Source of the DNA: Selenomonadaceae bacterium
GTDB taxonomy: Bacteria > Bacillota > Negativicutes > Selenomonadales > Selenomonadaceae
Assembly: GCA_017446845.1 (NCBI GenBank)
Contig: JAFSOQ010000028.1
Location: forward strand, 1-54,464
DNA length: 54,464 nt
Direction of reading: 5' to 3'
Below, one piece after another: positions 33,354-42,106 of the stretch; within the stretch, counting starts at the first letter, position 1; the number at the start of each line of letters is the position of its first letter. The notes under the pieces were generated by a model, which worked only from the letters and a program-made list of their open reading frames with translations, ran no database searches and was not told where the DNA came from. A program made the translations under genes and the position numbers.

Positions 33354-34688
33354 ATGGCAAATGAGTTGAGTCTTTTAGGCGAAGTCAATCAAGCTTTCGG
33401 CATGATTGATACGGCAGTTAAAAATTTTTGTCTATCGGCGAGTTTATCGGACGACAATAAAAAATCTTGCGCGGAAATAAGCAACGCGATTTTTGTGGCG
33501 AACAATGCGGAAAATTTTTCTGCCGAAGACTTCCGCGCACTTTACGCCGAATATAAAAAATATCTTTCGGACATTGAACCTTATCCGAAAAAAAATTATT
33601 CCCACGAGAAAATTCGCGTGGGATTTTTATCTGCCAATTTTCAATGGAGCGTTGTCATGTCGTGGAGTTGGCATCTTTTGAGCGACCTTGATAAAAATTT
33701 TTTCAAAGTTTATTGCTACTCGAACGTCAAGGAAGCGGACGACGTTACAAAATATTTTCGTTCAATCGTCGACGAATGGCGCGATATTTTTTCTTTGACG
33801 GACGAGGCTGCCGCTAAACTGATTCGCGACGATGAAATTGACATTCTCTTTGATTTGGACGGTCACACGGAAAATAATCGGTTGCGAGTGGCGGCTTATC
33901 GTCCCGCCTCCGTGCAAATTTCCGGAATAGGTTACATGAACTCGACGGGGCTTGACTGCTTCGATTATTTTCTGTCGGATATTTATTGCGCGGGCGACGA
34001 AAATTTTTTTACCGAGAAACTTATCAGACTTCCGCACAGTCACATTTGCTACGAGCCGCCGACTAAACTTGAACCCGCCGACTTTCCGCCGTGTCTAAAA
34101 AATAATTTCGTGACCTTCGGAAGTTTTAACAACTTCAGCAAGATTACCGATTCAATTTTGATTGCCTGGAAAAAAATTTTAGACGCAGTAAACGACAGCC
34201 GCTTGATTCTCAAGCATAAAATTTTTAACACAGTTGACGGCAGAAATTTTGTCGGCAAAAGATTAAAAAATTTTGGCTTCAATCTTTCACGAATAGAGAT
34301 GCGCGGCTTTTCGACTGAAAATCATCTTGTCGAATACGGCGACGTCGACGTCGCGCTTGATACTTTTCCCTACACGGGCGGCGTGACGACTTGCGAAGCA
34401 TTGTTTATGGGCGTGCCTGTCATCAGTCTTTACGGCTCAAGACACGGCTCACGATTCGGCTTAAGCATTCTAAAAAATGTCGGAGTCGATGAGCTTGCGG
34501 TTAATTCTTACGACGAATACATCAGCCGCGCAGTTGCTTTGGCAGGAGATTGGGAATTGCTGACTCTTTTAAGGAAAAATCTTCGTAAGATGATGAAGAG
34601 GTCGCCGCTTATGGATTCGGAAAATTACGTTCGCGAAGCAGAAAAAGCTTTGATAAAAATTTTGAACGTCGAACATCAAAAATCGTAA
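33354..34688 (+). CDS. GT41 (SPINDLY/OGT-like) glycosyltransferase, N-terminally shortened
   Basis: The 444-residue protein has the catalytic part of the GT41 family, protein O-GlcNAc transferase-like enzymes: KIRVGFLSANF, GIGYMNSTGLDCFDYFLSD, LPHSHICYEPP, NFVTFGSFNNFSKITDSILI, and the UDP-sugar site DVALDTFPYTGGVTTCEALF. The two paralogues at 36206 and 37764 start with about 70 more residues of TPR-like helices (AEALKQYNAKNYDAALKFL), which are missing here. No good ribosome-binding site precedes the ATG at 33354, and the frame stays open back to 33180 inside the ChW gene in another frame. It is probably a truncated but perhaps still folded copy. The last codons overlap the convergent gene by 13 bases. 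Confidence 0.8.
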   Translation: MANELSLLGEVNQAFGMIDTAVKNFCLSASLSDDNKKSCAEISNAIFVANNAENFSAEDFRALYAEYKKYLSDIEPYPKKNYSHEKIRVGFLSANFQWSVVMSWSWHLLSDLDKNFFKVYCYSNVKEADDVTKYFRSIVDEWRDIFSLTDEAAAKLIRDDEIDILFDLDGHTENNRLRVAAYRPASVQISGIGYMNSTGLDCFDYFLSDIYCAGDENFFTEKLIRLPHSHICYEPPTKLEPADFPPCLKNNFVTFGSFNNFSKITDSILIAWKKILDAVNDSRLILKHKIFNTVDGRNFVGKRLKNFGFNLSRIEMRGFSTENHLVEYGDVDVALDTFPYTGGVTTCEALFMGVPVISLYGSRHGSRFGLSILKNVGVDELAVNSYDEYISRAVALAGDWELLTLLRKNLRKMMKRSPLMDSENYVREAEKALIKILNVEHQKS

Positions 34689-35248
34689 CGAACGCCCGCA
34701 AAATATCCGTCCAGAAGAAATTTGCCGGGGTCGCCGCCGCGCCGCAATTTGAAATCAATTCGTCGCAAGCCCGCGTTTATCGAAAAATTTTTTTGAGGAA
34801 AATATTTTATGCCGTATTCCGATTCAAAAAAATGTCCGTGACCAAAAAGCGGCAAGCCCGAAACTTGCGCATAAATGTCGAGGCGCGGACGAATTCTCAT
34901 GTAAAAATTTATTCCGACACTCGGCAGGAGATAAAAATTGTCGTGCGCGTCAATCGTGTTCAAGGCGACGTTCCATTCAAGCCCCGTGCCCATCAGCGAA
35001 AAAATTTCCCTGTCCGTTTTCAGTTTGACGAAATTAAATTCTTTACGCGAACGAATATAATCCAACGAAAAATTTTTGTACTTAAATATAAATTCGGGAG
35101 ACGAGTCAAAAGTTCTCGCCTCCGCGCTGAATTCAAATTTTCTCTGCTTGACGCTGGCAATGCCTCTGTCGACTTCGGGCGAATTTTCCTGAGCTGCCGC
35201 GTTGCCCGTCATGAGAATCAAAATTATCGCCGCTAAAAATTTTTTCAA
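34676..35248 (-). CDS. Small exported beta-barrel-like outer-membrane protein
   Basis: The 190-residue protein begins with a signal peptide (KKFLAAIILILMTGNAAAQ). The rest alternates hydrophobic and polar residues in beta-like strands (FKYKNFSLDYIRS, GTGLEWNVALNTID, LPSVGINFYMRIRPRLDIYA) and ends in YFAGVRYDF, a C-terminal Phe as in proteins handled by BamA. This supports a diderm host. The start is TTG at 35248, directly after the stop of the upstream gene. It is not recognised as any named family; a small 8-strand barrel is the best guess. Confidence 0.65.
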   Translation of the reverse strand: MKKFLAAIILILMTGNAAAQENSPEVDRGIASVKQRKFEFSAEARTFDSSPEFIFKYKNFSLDYIRSRKEFNFVKLKTDREIFSLMGTGLEWNVALNTIDAHDNFYLLPSVGINFYMRIRPRLDIYAQVSGLPLFGHGHFFESEYGIKYFPQKNFSINAGLRRIDFKLRRGGDPGKFLLDGYFAGVRYDF

Positions 35249-36139
35249 TTAAAAAAGTTTCCCTCCGATAAGATTACCCGCTGAAAATTTTTTCGGCAGG
35301 AAATTTTTATCGCTCTTGCCTTGGATTATAACTTTGTCGACGTATTTATTGACGCGCTTTGAAATGAGTTTCGCCGAATCTTCGACCGACTCAATGTAAG
35401 CCTGCGTCCACTCGTCATTATAACCTTTGCTCGGACTGTGATGTTTTATCGCCTGCCCCATGAAATTTTGTTCCCAGACGACTGCGCCGGTTTCCACGCT
35501 GATAAATTGCATGTTGACAACGGTGTTGAGCGCGGTGCGTTTCGTGAAATCAGTCATGCCCAAAATACCGAGCGCGCCGATTCCGTTGCCGACACGCCGC
35601 AAAGTTTTATCGCGATTGCTTGAGCCGCTGCCGGAAATAGAAAGTCCGCCGCCGACAATGCCCGTTATCAATCCGAATGTTTTATCGTCGACCTTCGTGA
35701 CGCCCAACGCGAGCACTTCACAGCGAATAACGTAATCAACGCCGAAATTTTTATAAAAAATTTGGTCAAAGTCTTCGGGCGCAGCTGAAGGCGCGGGCAA
35801 TTCAACCGCGTTGAAAACCAAAAGTTCACCGAAATTTCCGGCGGGCGAAATTTGTTCGGCAGTAACGTCCTCGTCAAGAATCAAACCATCCTCGGAAGTT
35901 TTTTCTTTGTTGAAAATTTCCGTGTCGACGACAGTTACAAGATTTTTCTCGACGAGTTTTTGATTTAGAAAAAGTTCCAAGTTCTGCGCCGTGTCAAGTT
36001 CTTTGTGTCGCGAGTTGTCCGTTATCTCGATTGCGAGTTTTATGCGTTCTTCCTCCGGCAAGCCTTTTTCTTTTGCCAAAGCCGCGCTCTGCATGACCAG
36101 CAAAAGTGCCATGCACAGCAGAAAAATTTTTTTAGTCAT
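35249..36139 (-). CDS. CsgG/LpoB-like exported protein
   Basis: The 296-residue protein has a signal peptide (MTKKIFLLCMALLLVMQSAA) without a lipobox Cys at the cleavage site. The body contains LAIEITDNSRHKELDTAQNL, ELFLNQKLVEKNLVTVVDTE, the repeated-strand region VDYVIRCEVLALGVTK, and a Gly/Ser-rich block GIVGGGLSISGSGSSN followed by VVNMQFISVETGAVVWEQNF, a typical core of CsgG/curli-secretion-like periplasmic proteins. These proteins form envelope complexes; the specific role here is unknown. GGAGGG is placed eight bases before the ATG. The downstream barrel-like gene abuts its stop, so they form a two-gene unit. Confidence 0.7.
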   Translation of the reverse strand: MTKKIFLLCMALLLVMQSAALAKEKGLPEEERIKLAIEITDNSRHKELDTAQNLELFLNQKLVEKNLVTVVDTEIFNKEKTSEDGLILDEDVTAEQISPAGNFGELLVFNAVELPAPSAAPEDFDQIFYKNFGVDYVIRCEVLALGVTKVDDKTFGLITGIVGGGLSISGSGSSNRDKTLRRVGNGIGALGILGMTDFTKRTALNTVVNMQFISVETGAVVWEQNFMGQAIKHHSPSKGYNDEWTQAYIESVEDSAKLISKRVNKYVDKVIIQGKSDKNFLPKKFSAGNLIGGKLF

Positions 36140-36183
36140 GAATCCGCCCTCCGTTTTTTCCGAAATTATACAACAGCTGGCTA

Positions 36184-36217
36184 CAAAAAAAAATCCCTCA
36201 ACGATTTACAGAGGGAA
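36184..36217 (-). terminator. Intrinsic terminator for the fliB-GT41 operon
   Basis: On the minus strand TCCCTC (36216-36211) pairs with GAGGGA (36199-36194), followed by a run of about nine U. The stop codon of the last GT41 gene is within the loop. A T run also follows on the plus strand. Confidence 0.75.
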
Positions 36218-37774
36218 TTTTTTTTCCTCGTCGTCAAGGATTTTTATAAAAGCAGATTGAATTTCGCGCAAATAATTTTCCGAATTCATCAGCGGAGATT
36301 TTTTCATCATCGTCCGCAAATTTTTTCTCAAAATCGCAAGCAACTCCCAATCATTCGCCAATTCAATCGTACGTTTAATGTAATCGTCATAAGACGCAAC
36401 AGCCAGCTCGTCAAGCCCGACGTTTTTTAAAATACTCAAGCCAAATCGTGGACCGTGTCGCGAACCGTAAAGACTGACGACGGGAACGCCCATATATAAC
36501 GCCTCGCAAGTCGTAACTCCACCCGTATAAGGAAAAGTATCCAACGCAATGTCAACGTCGGCATATTCCGCAAGATGATTCGCAGAAAAAGGACGCATAT
36601 CAATTCGCGCCAAGTCAAAGCCGAAATTTTTTAAACATTCGCCGACAAAGTTTTTCCCGTCGTCCGTGTTGAAAATAACATTCTTAAGAATCAGTCGGGA
36701 ATTCGGAACGGCGTCGAGAATTTTTTTCCACGCAATCAAAATCGAATCTTTAACCTTGCAAAAATTATTAAAGCAGCCGAAAGTTACGAAATTATTTTTT
36801 AAGCAGGGCGGAGCATTGGCAGGCTCAAAATATATCGGCGGCTCGTAACAAATATGACTGTGCGGCAATTTAATGATTTTCTCCGTAAAAAATTTTTCGT
36901 CACCTGCGCAGTAAACGTCCGACAAAAAATAATCTATGCAATCGAGTCCTGTCGAATTCATGTAGCCGATTCCCGACATTTGCACCGACGCAGGTCGATA
37001 CGCCGCAACCCGCAATCGATTATAACCCGCGTGCCCGTTCATTTCAAAGAGAATGTCAATTTCATCAGCGCGAATCAATTTTGCAACCGCCTCGTCCGTC
37101 AAGGAAAAAATATCGCGCCAGCCGTCGGCAGTCGAGCGCAAATAATCCGTGACGACATCAGATTTTTGTACCGCCGAATAAAAATACGTTTGGAAAAAAT
37201 TTTTATCAAGCCGCGTCAAAAGCGACCATGACCAATTAATCACAGGATGAAAATAAAAATCCGTCGACAAAAATCCTACGCGAATTTTTTTATGATTGTA
37301 AAATTTTTTCGTATAAGGTTCGATACTCGCAAAAAATTTTTTGTTCACGTCATAGAGCGCATGGAAATTTTCGGGCGAACGATTCTCCAAATAGTTCATG
37401 TGAAAAATCGCGGCGTTTATGACGTTGTATTTTTTTTGAACGTTGTCGGTTATCTTTTCCGCTGACAAACAAAATTCGACAGCTTCTGCCGACAAACCCA
37501 GCTGCCCGCAAGCATCTGCCATGTTGATTAGAACTTCGGCGGCAAATTCTTTTTCGGCGGGCGAAGTAAAATCCAACAGCGGCAAAAGTTTTTCCAGCGC
37601 AGAACATTCTTTGACGAAATTTCCGGTCGCGTTGTGAATTCGATATTCCAAATAATAAGCGTCTTTGAAATTCGGCGCAAACTTTTCCACGTCGCCCAAA
37701 AATTTCAAAGCCGCGTCGTAATTTTTCGCGTTGTATTGCTTGAGAGCTTCTGCGTAGATTTTTTTAGCGTCCAT
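36206..37774 (-). CDS. GT41 (SPINDLY/OGT-like) protein O-glycosyltransferase with TPR region
   Basis: The 522-residue protein has N-terminal TPR-like helices (AEALKQYNAKNYDAALKFL, about 1-120) and a GT41 catalytic region beginning near residue 170 (HKKIRVGFLSTDFYFHP). Shared with OGT-type enzymes are the GIGYMNSTGLDCIDYFLSD segment, LPHSHICYEPP, FVTFGCFNNFCKVKDSILIA and DIALDTFPYTGGVTTCEAL. GT41 enzymes attach sugar, usually GlcNAc, to Ser/Thr of cytosolic proteins; in bacteria flagellins are known targets of OGT-like enzymes. It is the last gene of the operon that starts with fliB and overlaps the upstream GT41 gene by 11 bases. GAGAGGA precedes the ATG at 37774. About 95 bases near its 3' end are identical to the paralogue upstream. 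Confidence 0.85.
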   Translation of the reverse strand: MDAKKIYAEALKQYNAKNYDAALKFLGDVEKFAPNFKDAYYLEYRIHNATGNFVKECSALEKLLPLLDFTSPAEKEFAAEVLINMADACGQLGLSAEAVEFCLSAEKITDNVQKKYNVINAAIFHMNYLENRSPENFHALYDVNKKFFASIEPYTKKFYNHKKIRVGFLSTDFYFHPVINWSWSLLTRLDKNFFQTYFYSAVQKSDVVTDYLRSTADGWRDIFSLTDEAVAKLIRADEIDILFEMNGHAGYNRLRVAAYRPASVQMSGIGYMNSTGLDCIDYFLSDVYCAGDEKFFTEKIIKLPHSHICYEPPIYFEPANAPPCLKNNFVTFGCFNNFCKVKDSILIAWKKILDAVPNSRLILKNVIFNTDDGKNFVGECLKNFGFDLARIDMRPFSANHLAEYADVDIALDTFPYTGGVTTCEALYMGVPVVSLYGSRHGPRFGLSILKNVGLDELAVASYDDYIKRTIELANDWELLAILRKNLRTMMKKSPLMNSENYLREIQSAFIKILDDEEKKFPL

Positions 37775-39335
37775 CAGCCGCGTTCCTCTCGTCACTCAAA
37801 ATTTTTATAAAGGCTGCTTGAATCTCGCGCAAATAATTTTCCGAATTCATCAGCGGAGATTTTTTCATCATCGTCCGCAAATTTTTTCTCAAAATCGCAA
37901 GCAACTCCCAATCATTCGCCAAGGCAACTGCGCGATTAACGTAATCGTCGTAAGAATCAATCGCCAATTCGTCAAGCCCGACATTTTTTAAAATACTCAA
38001 ACCGAAGCGCGTCCCATGCCTGTCCCCGTAAAGACTGACGACGGGAACACCCATATACAACGCCTCGCAAGTTGTGACTCCGCCCGTGTAAGGAAAAGTA
38101 TCAAGCGCAATGTCAACGTCGGCATATTCGTTGAGCCAATCAGCCGAGAAGCCGCGCATTTCCACTCGTCCGAGATTAAAACCGAAATTTTTCAGACGTT
38201 TTCTGACAAAATTTTTTCCGTCAACCGTATTGAAAATTTTATGCTTGAGAATCAAGCGGGAATTTGGAACGGCGTCCGAGATTTTTTTCCACGCAATCAA
38301 AATCGAATCGGTAATCTTGCTGAAGTTGTTAAAACTTCCGAAGGTCACGAAATTATTTTTTAAGCACGGCGGAGCATTGGCAGGCTCAAGTTTCGTCGAT
38401 ACTTCGTAGCAAATATGACTGTGCGGCAATTTAATGATTTTCTCCGTGAAAAAATTTTCATCGCCTGAACAATAAATATCCGACAAAAAATAATCGAAGC
38501 AGTCAAGTCCGGTCGAATTCATGTAACCGATTCCCGATATTTGCACCGAGGCAGGTCGATATGCCGCAATACGCAACTTGTTATAATCCGTGTAGCCCGA
38601 CAAATCAAAAAGAATATCAATTTCGTCGTTGCGAATAAGTTCAGCCGCTTCTTTATCTGTCAAAGCGGAAATATCGCGCCAGCCGTCAAAAGTCTCGCTT
38701 AAATATTTCGTAACATTATCCTGCTTTTCCGCCGACGAATAAAAATATGGGACGAATAAATTTTTATCGAGACCGGTCAAAAGCGACCACGACCACATTA
38801 CCACCGCATGAGCATAAAAATCCGTCGACAAAAACCCTACGCGAATTTTTTCATGCGCGTAAAATTTTTTCGGATAAGGAACAATGTCCGCTAAAAGTTT
38901 TTTGTATTCGGCGTAGAGGGCGCGGAAATCTTCGGCAGAAAAATTTTCAAAGCCATTTGCGTAAAAAATCATATATCCTGCGGTTTTGGCAATTCGCGTT
39001 TCAACGTCGGATATTTTAATCAGCAAAGAAAAAAATTCCAAAAGCTCATCTTTCAAAGCCAACTGACCGCCAATAAAAATCAAACCGGATAAAATTTCGG
39101 CGGCAAATTTTTTTCCTTCGGGCGAAGAATAATCCAAAAGCGGAAAAATTTTTTCCAGCGCGGCATATTCTCTGACTAAGTTATCGCGCTCGTGCCAAAT
39201 CCAAGCTTCCAAATAATAAGCGTCCCTAAAATTCGGCTCGCGCTTTTTTATTTTGTCGAGTATTTTCAACGTCGCGTCATAATTTTTCGCCTTGTGCTCT
39301 TCAACAGCCTTCAGATAAAGTTCGTTGACGTTCAA
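37764..39335 (-). CDS. GT41 (SPINDLY/OGT-like) protein O-glycosyltransferase with TPR region
   Basis: The 523-residue paralogue has the same layout: TPR-like N-terminus (YLKAVEEHKAKNYDATLKIL, about 1-120), then the catalytic domain with KIRVGFLSTDFYAHAV, GIGYMNSTGLDCFDYFLSD, LPHSHICYE, FVTFGSFNNFSKITDSILIA, NSRLILKHKIFNT and DIALDTFPYTGGVTTCEALY. It starts at a TTG that directly follows the aminotransferase stop (TAG|TTG), with AAGGGG in the upstream coding end as a possible ribosome-binding site. Its catalytic part resembles the truncated copy at 33354 more closely in the FSKITD and KHKIFNTVDG segments. The acceptor protein is not known; flagellin is suggested by fliB in the same operon. Confidence 0.85.
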   Translation of the reverse strand: MNVNELYLKAVEEHKAKNYDATLKILDKIKKREPNFRDAYYLEAWIWHERDNLVREYAALEKIFPLLDYSSPEGKKFAAEILSGLIFIGGQLALKDELLEFFSLLIKISDVETRIAKTAGYMIFYANGFENFSAEDFRALYAEYKKLLADIVPYPKKFYAHEKIRVGFLSTDFYAHAVVMWSWSLLTGLDKNLFVPYFYSSAEKQDNVTKYLSETFDGWRDISALTDKEAAELIRNDEIDILFDLSGYTDYNKLRIAAYRPASVQISGIGYMNSTGLDCFDYFLSDIYCSGDENFFTEKIIKLPHSHICYEVSTKLEPANAPPCLKNNFVTFGSFNNFSKITDSILIAWKKISDAVPNSRLILKHKIFNTVDGKNFVRKRLKNFGFNLGRVEMRGFSADWLNEYADVDIALDTFPYTGGVTTCEALYMGVPVVSLYGDRHGTRFGLSILKNVGLDELAIDSYDDYVNRAVALANDWELLAILRKNLRTMMKKSPLMNSENYLREIQAAFIKILSDERNAADGR

Positions 39336-40502
39336 CTACCTGCGCCCCTTCAAAAAGTGTTCGATACGATTCAACGCCTCGGAAATTTTTTCAATGCTCG
39401 TGGCGTAGGAGCAACGGACGTGACCCGCGCCGCATTTGCCGAACGCCGTGCCGGGAACCAACGCGACATGTTCCGCCTGAATCAATTTTTCGGCAAAAAC
39501 TTCACAAGTCAGACCGCTCGTCGTTATGTTCGGGAAAATGTAAAATGCACCGCGCGGCTCGAAACTCTCCAAGCCCAGAGCTTTGAATCCGTCGAAAATT
39601 AATTTGCGGCGTCTGTCGTAATCGGCGACCATTTTTTTCATATACTTTTCGCCGCGCTTGAGTGCCTCGATTGCTGCCATCTGCGCGGTTATCGGAGCAC
39701 AAAGAATCGTGTATTGATGAATCTTCGTCATTGCCCCGATAAAGTCGGGGTTGGAAAGCGCGTAGCCGATTCGCCAGCCGGTCATTGCATAAGCCTTGCT
39801 GAAACCGTTGAGCAAAACAGTTCTGTCGCGCATCTTCGGCAAAGCGGCAAAACATTCGTGAACGCCGCCGTAAGTCAAGTCGCCGTAAATTTCGTCGGAG
39901 ATAACAACCAAGTCATGAGCTTCGGCGAAGTCCGCGATTTTTAAAAGGTCGTCGCGTTCCATAATCGCGCCCGTCGGATTGTTCGGGTAGCCGATTAAAA
40001 TTGCCTTAGTCTTCGGCGTGACGAACGGTTCCAACTCTTCGGGCGTGATTCGGAATTCATTTTCAATTTTAGCGGGCACGCTGACCGGAACGCCGTTAGC
40101 CAAATATGTGCACGCTTGATAGGAAACGTAGCACGGCTCCGGAATCAAAACTTCGTCGCCGGGATTTAAAATCGCTCGCAACGCCAAATCCAAAGCCTCA
40201 CTCACGCCGACCGTCACCAAAATTTCCGTGTCGACGTCGTAGCCGACGTTAAATTTTTCTCTGTAGTGGCGGGCAATTTCCTCGCGCAACTTGAGCATGC
40301 CGCGATTGGCAGTGTAGCTCGTGTAGCCTCGTTCCAAACCGTAAACGCAACTTTCGCGAATCGGCCACGGCGTCACAAAATCCGGCTCGCCCACGCCCAA
40401 CGATATGACGTCTTGCATTTTCGCCGCTATGTCAAAAAATTTTCTTATGCCGCTCGGCGCAATCGATTTGACCGAATTCGACAATTTATCTTGCCACATC
40501 AT
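39336..40502 (-). CDS. PLP-dependent class I/II aminotransferase
   Basis: The 388-residue protein is a fold-type I aminotransferase, with SLGVGEPDFVTPW, YTANRGMLKLREEIA, GVSEALDLALRAIL, GYPNNPTGAIM, ISDEIYGDLTY and the Schiff-base lysine in NGFSKAYAMTGWRIGY. The C-terminal carboxylate-binding Arg is in HVRCSYATS. The set is typical of the aspartate/aromatic (PatA/AspC-like) branch in Firmicutes. The start overlaps the Lrp stop as ATGA (40502-40499), showing coupling. Such Lrp-aminotransferase pairs are common in Firmicutes, with the regulator likely controlling the enzyme's operon. The substrate cannot be read by eye. Confidence 0.88.
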   Translation of the reverse strand: MMWQDKLSNSVKSIAPSGIRKFFDIAAKMQDVISLGVGEPDFVTPWPIRESCVYGLERGYTSYTANRGMLKLREEIARHYREKFNVGYDVDTEILVTVGVSEALDLALRAILNPGDEVLIPEPCYVSYQACTYLANGVPVSVPAKIENEFRITPEELEPFVTPKTKAILIGYPNNPTGAIMERDDLLKIADFAEAHDLVVISDEIYGDLTYGGVHECFAALPKMRDRTVLLNGFSKAYAMTGWRIGYALSNPDFIGAMTKIHQYTILCAPITAQMAAIEALKRGEKYMKKMVADYDRRRKLIFDGFKALGLESFEPRGAFYIFPNITTSGLTCEVFAEKLIQAEHVALVPGTAFGKCGAGHVRCSYATSIEKISEALNRIEHFLKGRR

Positions 40503-40978
40503 GGCGCAACCACCAACCTGCGGTCGCGGTCGTCATCTTCCATTATCACGCCGTCTTTTTTGTACGCCTTCAACATAAAATGACTGCGCGTCTGCGTCAC
40601 GCCCTCGATTGTCGATAAACGCGTCGCCACGAAATTTGCCACGTCCTTTAAAGATTTTCCTTCAATGATAACCAGCAAATCAAAATTGCCGCTCATCAAA
40701 TAAACCGTGCGAACTTCGTCAAAACGATAAATCCTCTCGGCAATGGCGTCGAAGCCGAATTCGCGTTGCGGAGTCAAATTTATTTCGATAATCGCCGTGA
40801 CGACATCGTCGCCGTATTTTTCCCAGTTAATCAACGCGCCGTAGGACAAAATAATTTTTTCCTTTTCCAACACCGCGATTTCTTTTTCGATTTCGTATTC
40901 GGACTTTTGCAACATGGACGCCAGCTCGCTCGTCGTCAGTCGCGCATTGTGCTCCAACAGTTCCAAAATCTCTTTCAT
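40499..40978 (-). CDS. Lrp/AsnC family transcriptional regulator
   Basis: The 159-residue protein has an N-terminal winged HTH (ILELLEHNARLTTSELASML) and a C-terminal RAM ligand-binding domain (VTAIIEINLTPQREFGFDA, VYLMSGNFDLLVIIEG), as in Lrp/AsnC proteins that sense amino acids. The ATG at 40978 has GAGGTG at six bases; the frame continues seven codons further up without a site. It is coupled to the aminotransferase by ATGA and starts 13 bases after the fliB stop. Confidence 0.9.
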   Translation of the reverse strand: MKEILELLEHNARLTTSELASMLQKSEYEIEKEIAVLEKEKIILSYGALINWEKYGDDVVTAIIEINLTPQREFGFDAIAERIYRFDEVRTVYLMSGNFDLLVIIEGKSLKDVANFVATRLSTIEGVTQTRSHFMLKAYKKDGVIMEDDDRDRRLVVAP

Positions 40979-40991
40979 GTAAACACCTCGT

Positions 40992-42020
40992 TCATTCAAT
41001 CATCATAGAGTAAAAAATTTCGGCGTCGTGCAATTCGGCAAAATTTTTAATCGCCTTCATGCCGCCGCGACTGTGATCCATTTTGTCATTGAGCGCGCAC
41101 ATCATTTCCAAAAAATCTTCGACGGTGAATCGCATTTTGGAAATAGTCGTCAAGACCGCCGCGAACTCGACCGCCCGATAAGCCGTGACGAAAATTCGAC
41201 AGTTAAAAGCTTCGTCGCCCGCGAATGCGTCGGGATAGCACCGCATAAAAAATTCGTTCACAAGATAATTTTCAAGTATCGTCGAAAAATTTTTGCGGAA
41301 CTGATTCAAAATATTTTTCCTGTGCATTAAGTAAGTTTCGACGAGCTGATTTTTTTTGTTGATTGTCAAGTTTGCGTCGTACATCTCGCCGAAAATTTCA
41401 GCCAAAGCCGCCGCGTGATTTTCTTCGTCAAAGTCGATGGGCACGGAAATTTTTTCGCCGAAGAACTCGCAAAGATTTTTCAGCCGCTGATTCAGCGACA
41501 AATCTCGGCGTTGCAAAATTTTTATCGCGTCCTGTTGTCGAAGCAAAAATTTTTCGGCGGGCAATGAAATTTTTTCCGTGAAGTCAAACACTTGCCGCGC
41601 CTTGAGTTCCGTGACAAATTCAAAATTAATCGGCTCGTCGCGCAACAAAATTAAAATCGCGGCTACGGGGCAAGTCAGCGTCATTGCCTGCGAAAAAATT
41701 TCTTCGCCGAGTTTGTAAGTTACTCGCGGGAAACTTTGGCAAATCGCCGTTAAAAAATCTTCGCCGTGTTTGAGTTGCAACTTGCACAAAAAATTTTCGT
41801 CAAGGAAAGGACACGCGCCCGACGTCTGCATTTTAAAAGCCTGCGCGGACTCGTCGACGTGACTGAAAATTTCTTCGCGGTCGGCGGCGGGAAGACGCAG
41901 ATAATTTTCCCGCGTCTCCCTGTCAAGCAAAATCCGCCAATCCCGACAACACCGCGAGCCGCAAGCTTTTCCGTCGCACTTAAAATCCTTAACGTAAGTC
42001 GGAAGAAAAATTTTTACCAT
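40992..42020 (-). CDS. fliB: Flagellin lysine-N-methylase (FliB family)
   Basis: The 342-residue protein fits the FliB family, which methylates lysines of flagellin. The N-terminus carries a cysteine cluster (FKCDGKACGSRCCRDWRILLD) typical of the family and suggestive of an iron-sulfur centre, followed by ACPFLDENFLCKLQLKHGED, ICQSFPRVTYKLGE and LTCPVA, with additional conserved Cys. The C-terminal half is helical (EIFGEMYDANLTINKKNQL). The start ATG lacks a strong ribosome-binding site. It is the first of five tightly packed genes (fliB-lrp-aminotransferase-GT41-GT41). No flagellin gene is in the window. Confidence 0.85.
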   Translation of the reverse strand: MVKIFLPTYVKDFKCDGKACGSRCCRDWRILLDRETRENYLRLPAADREEIFSHVDESAQAFKMQTSGACPFLDENFLCKLQLKHGEDFLTAICQSFPRVTYKLGEEIFSQAMTLTCPVAAILILLRDEPINFEFVTELKARQVFDFTEKISLPAEKFLLRQQDAIKILQRRDLSLNQRLKNLCEFFGEKISVPIDFDEENHAAALAEIFGEMYDANLTINKKNQLVETYLMHRKNILNQFRKNFSTILENYLVNEFFMRCYPDAFAGDEAFNCRIFVTAYRAVEFAAVLTTISKMRFTVEDFLEMMCALNDKMDHSRGGMKAIKNFAELHDAEIFYSMMIE

Positions 42021-42025
42021 AAACC

Positions 42026-42105
42026 TAACTTATGAGGATTTAGGATTTGGGAGTTAGGATTTAGAGAAAAACCCCCTAACTCCTAACTCCTAACTCCTAA
42101 ATCCT
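42026..42105. repeat. TTAGGATTT/TTAGGAGTT intergenic inverted repeat
   Basis: GAGGATTTAGGATTTGGGAGTTAGG (split: 42035-42060) faces CCTAACTCCTAACTCC TAACTCC (42075-42105), so the region can form a hairpin. It lies between the fliB start and the flavoprotein stop. Confidence 0.7.
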
Positions 42106-42106
42106 A

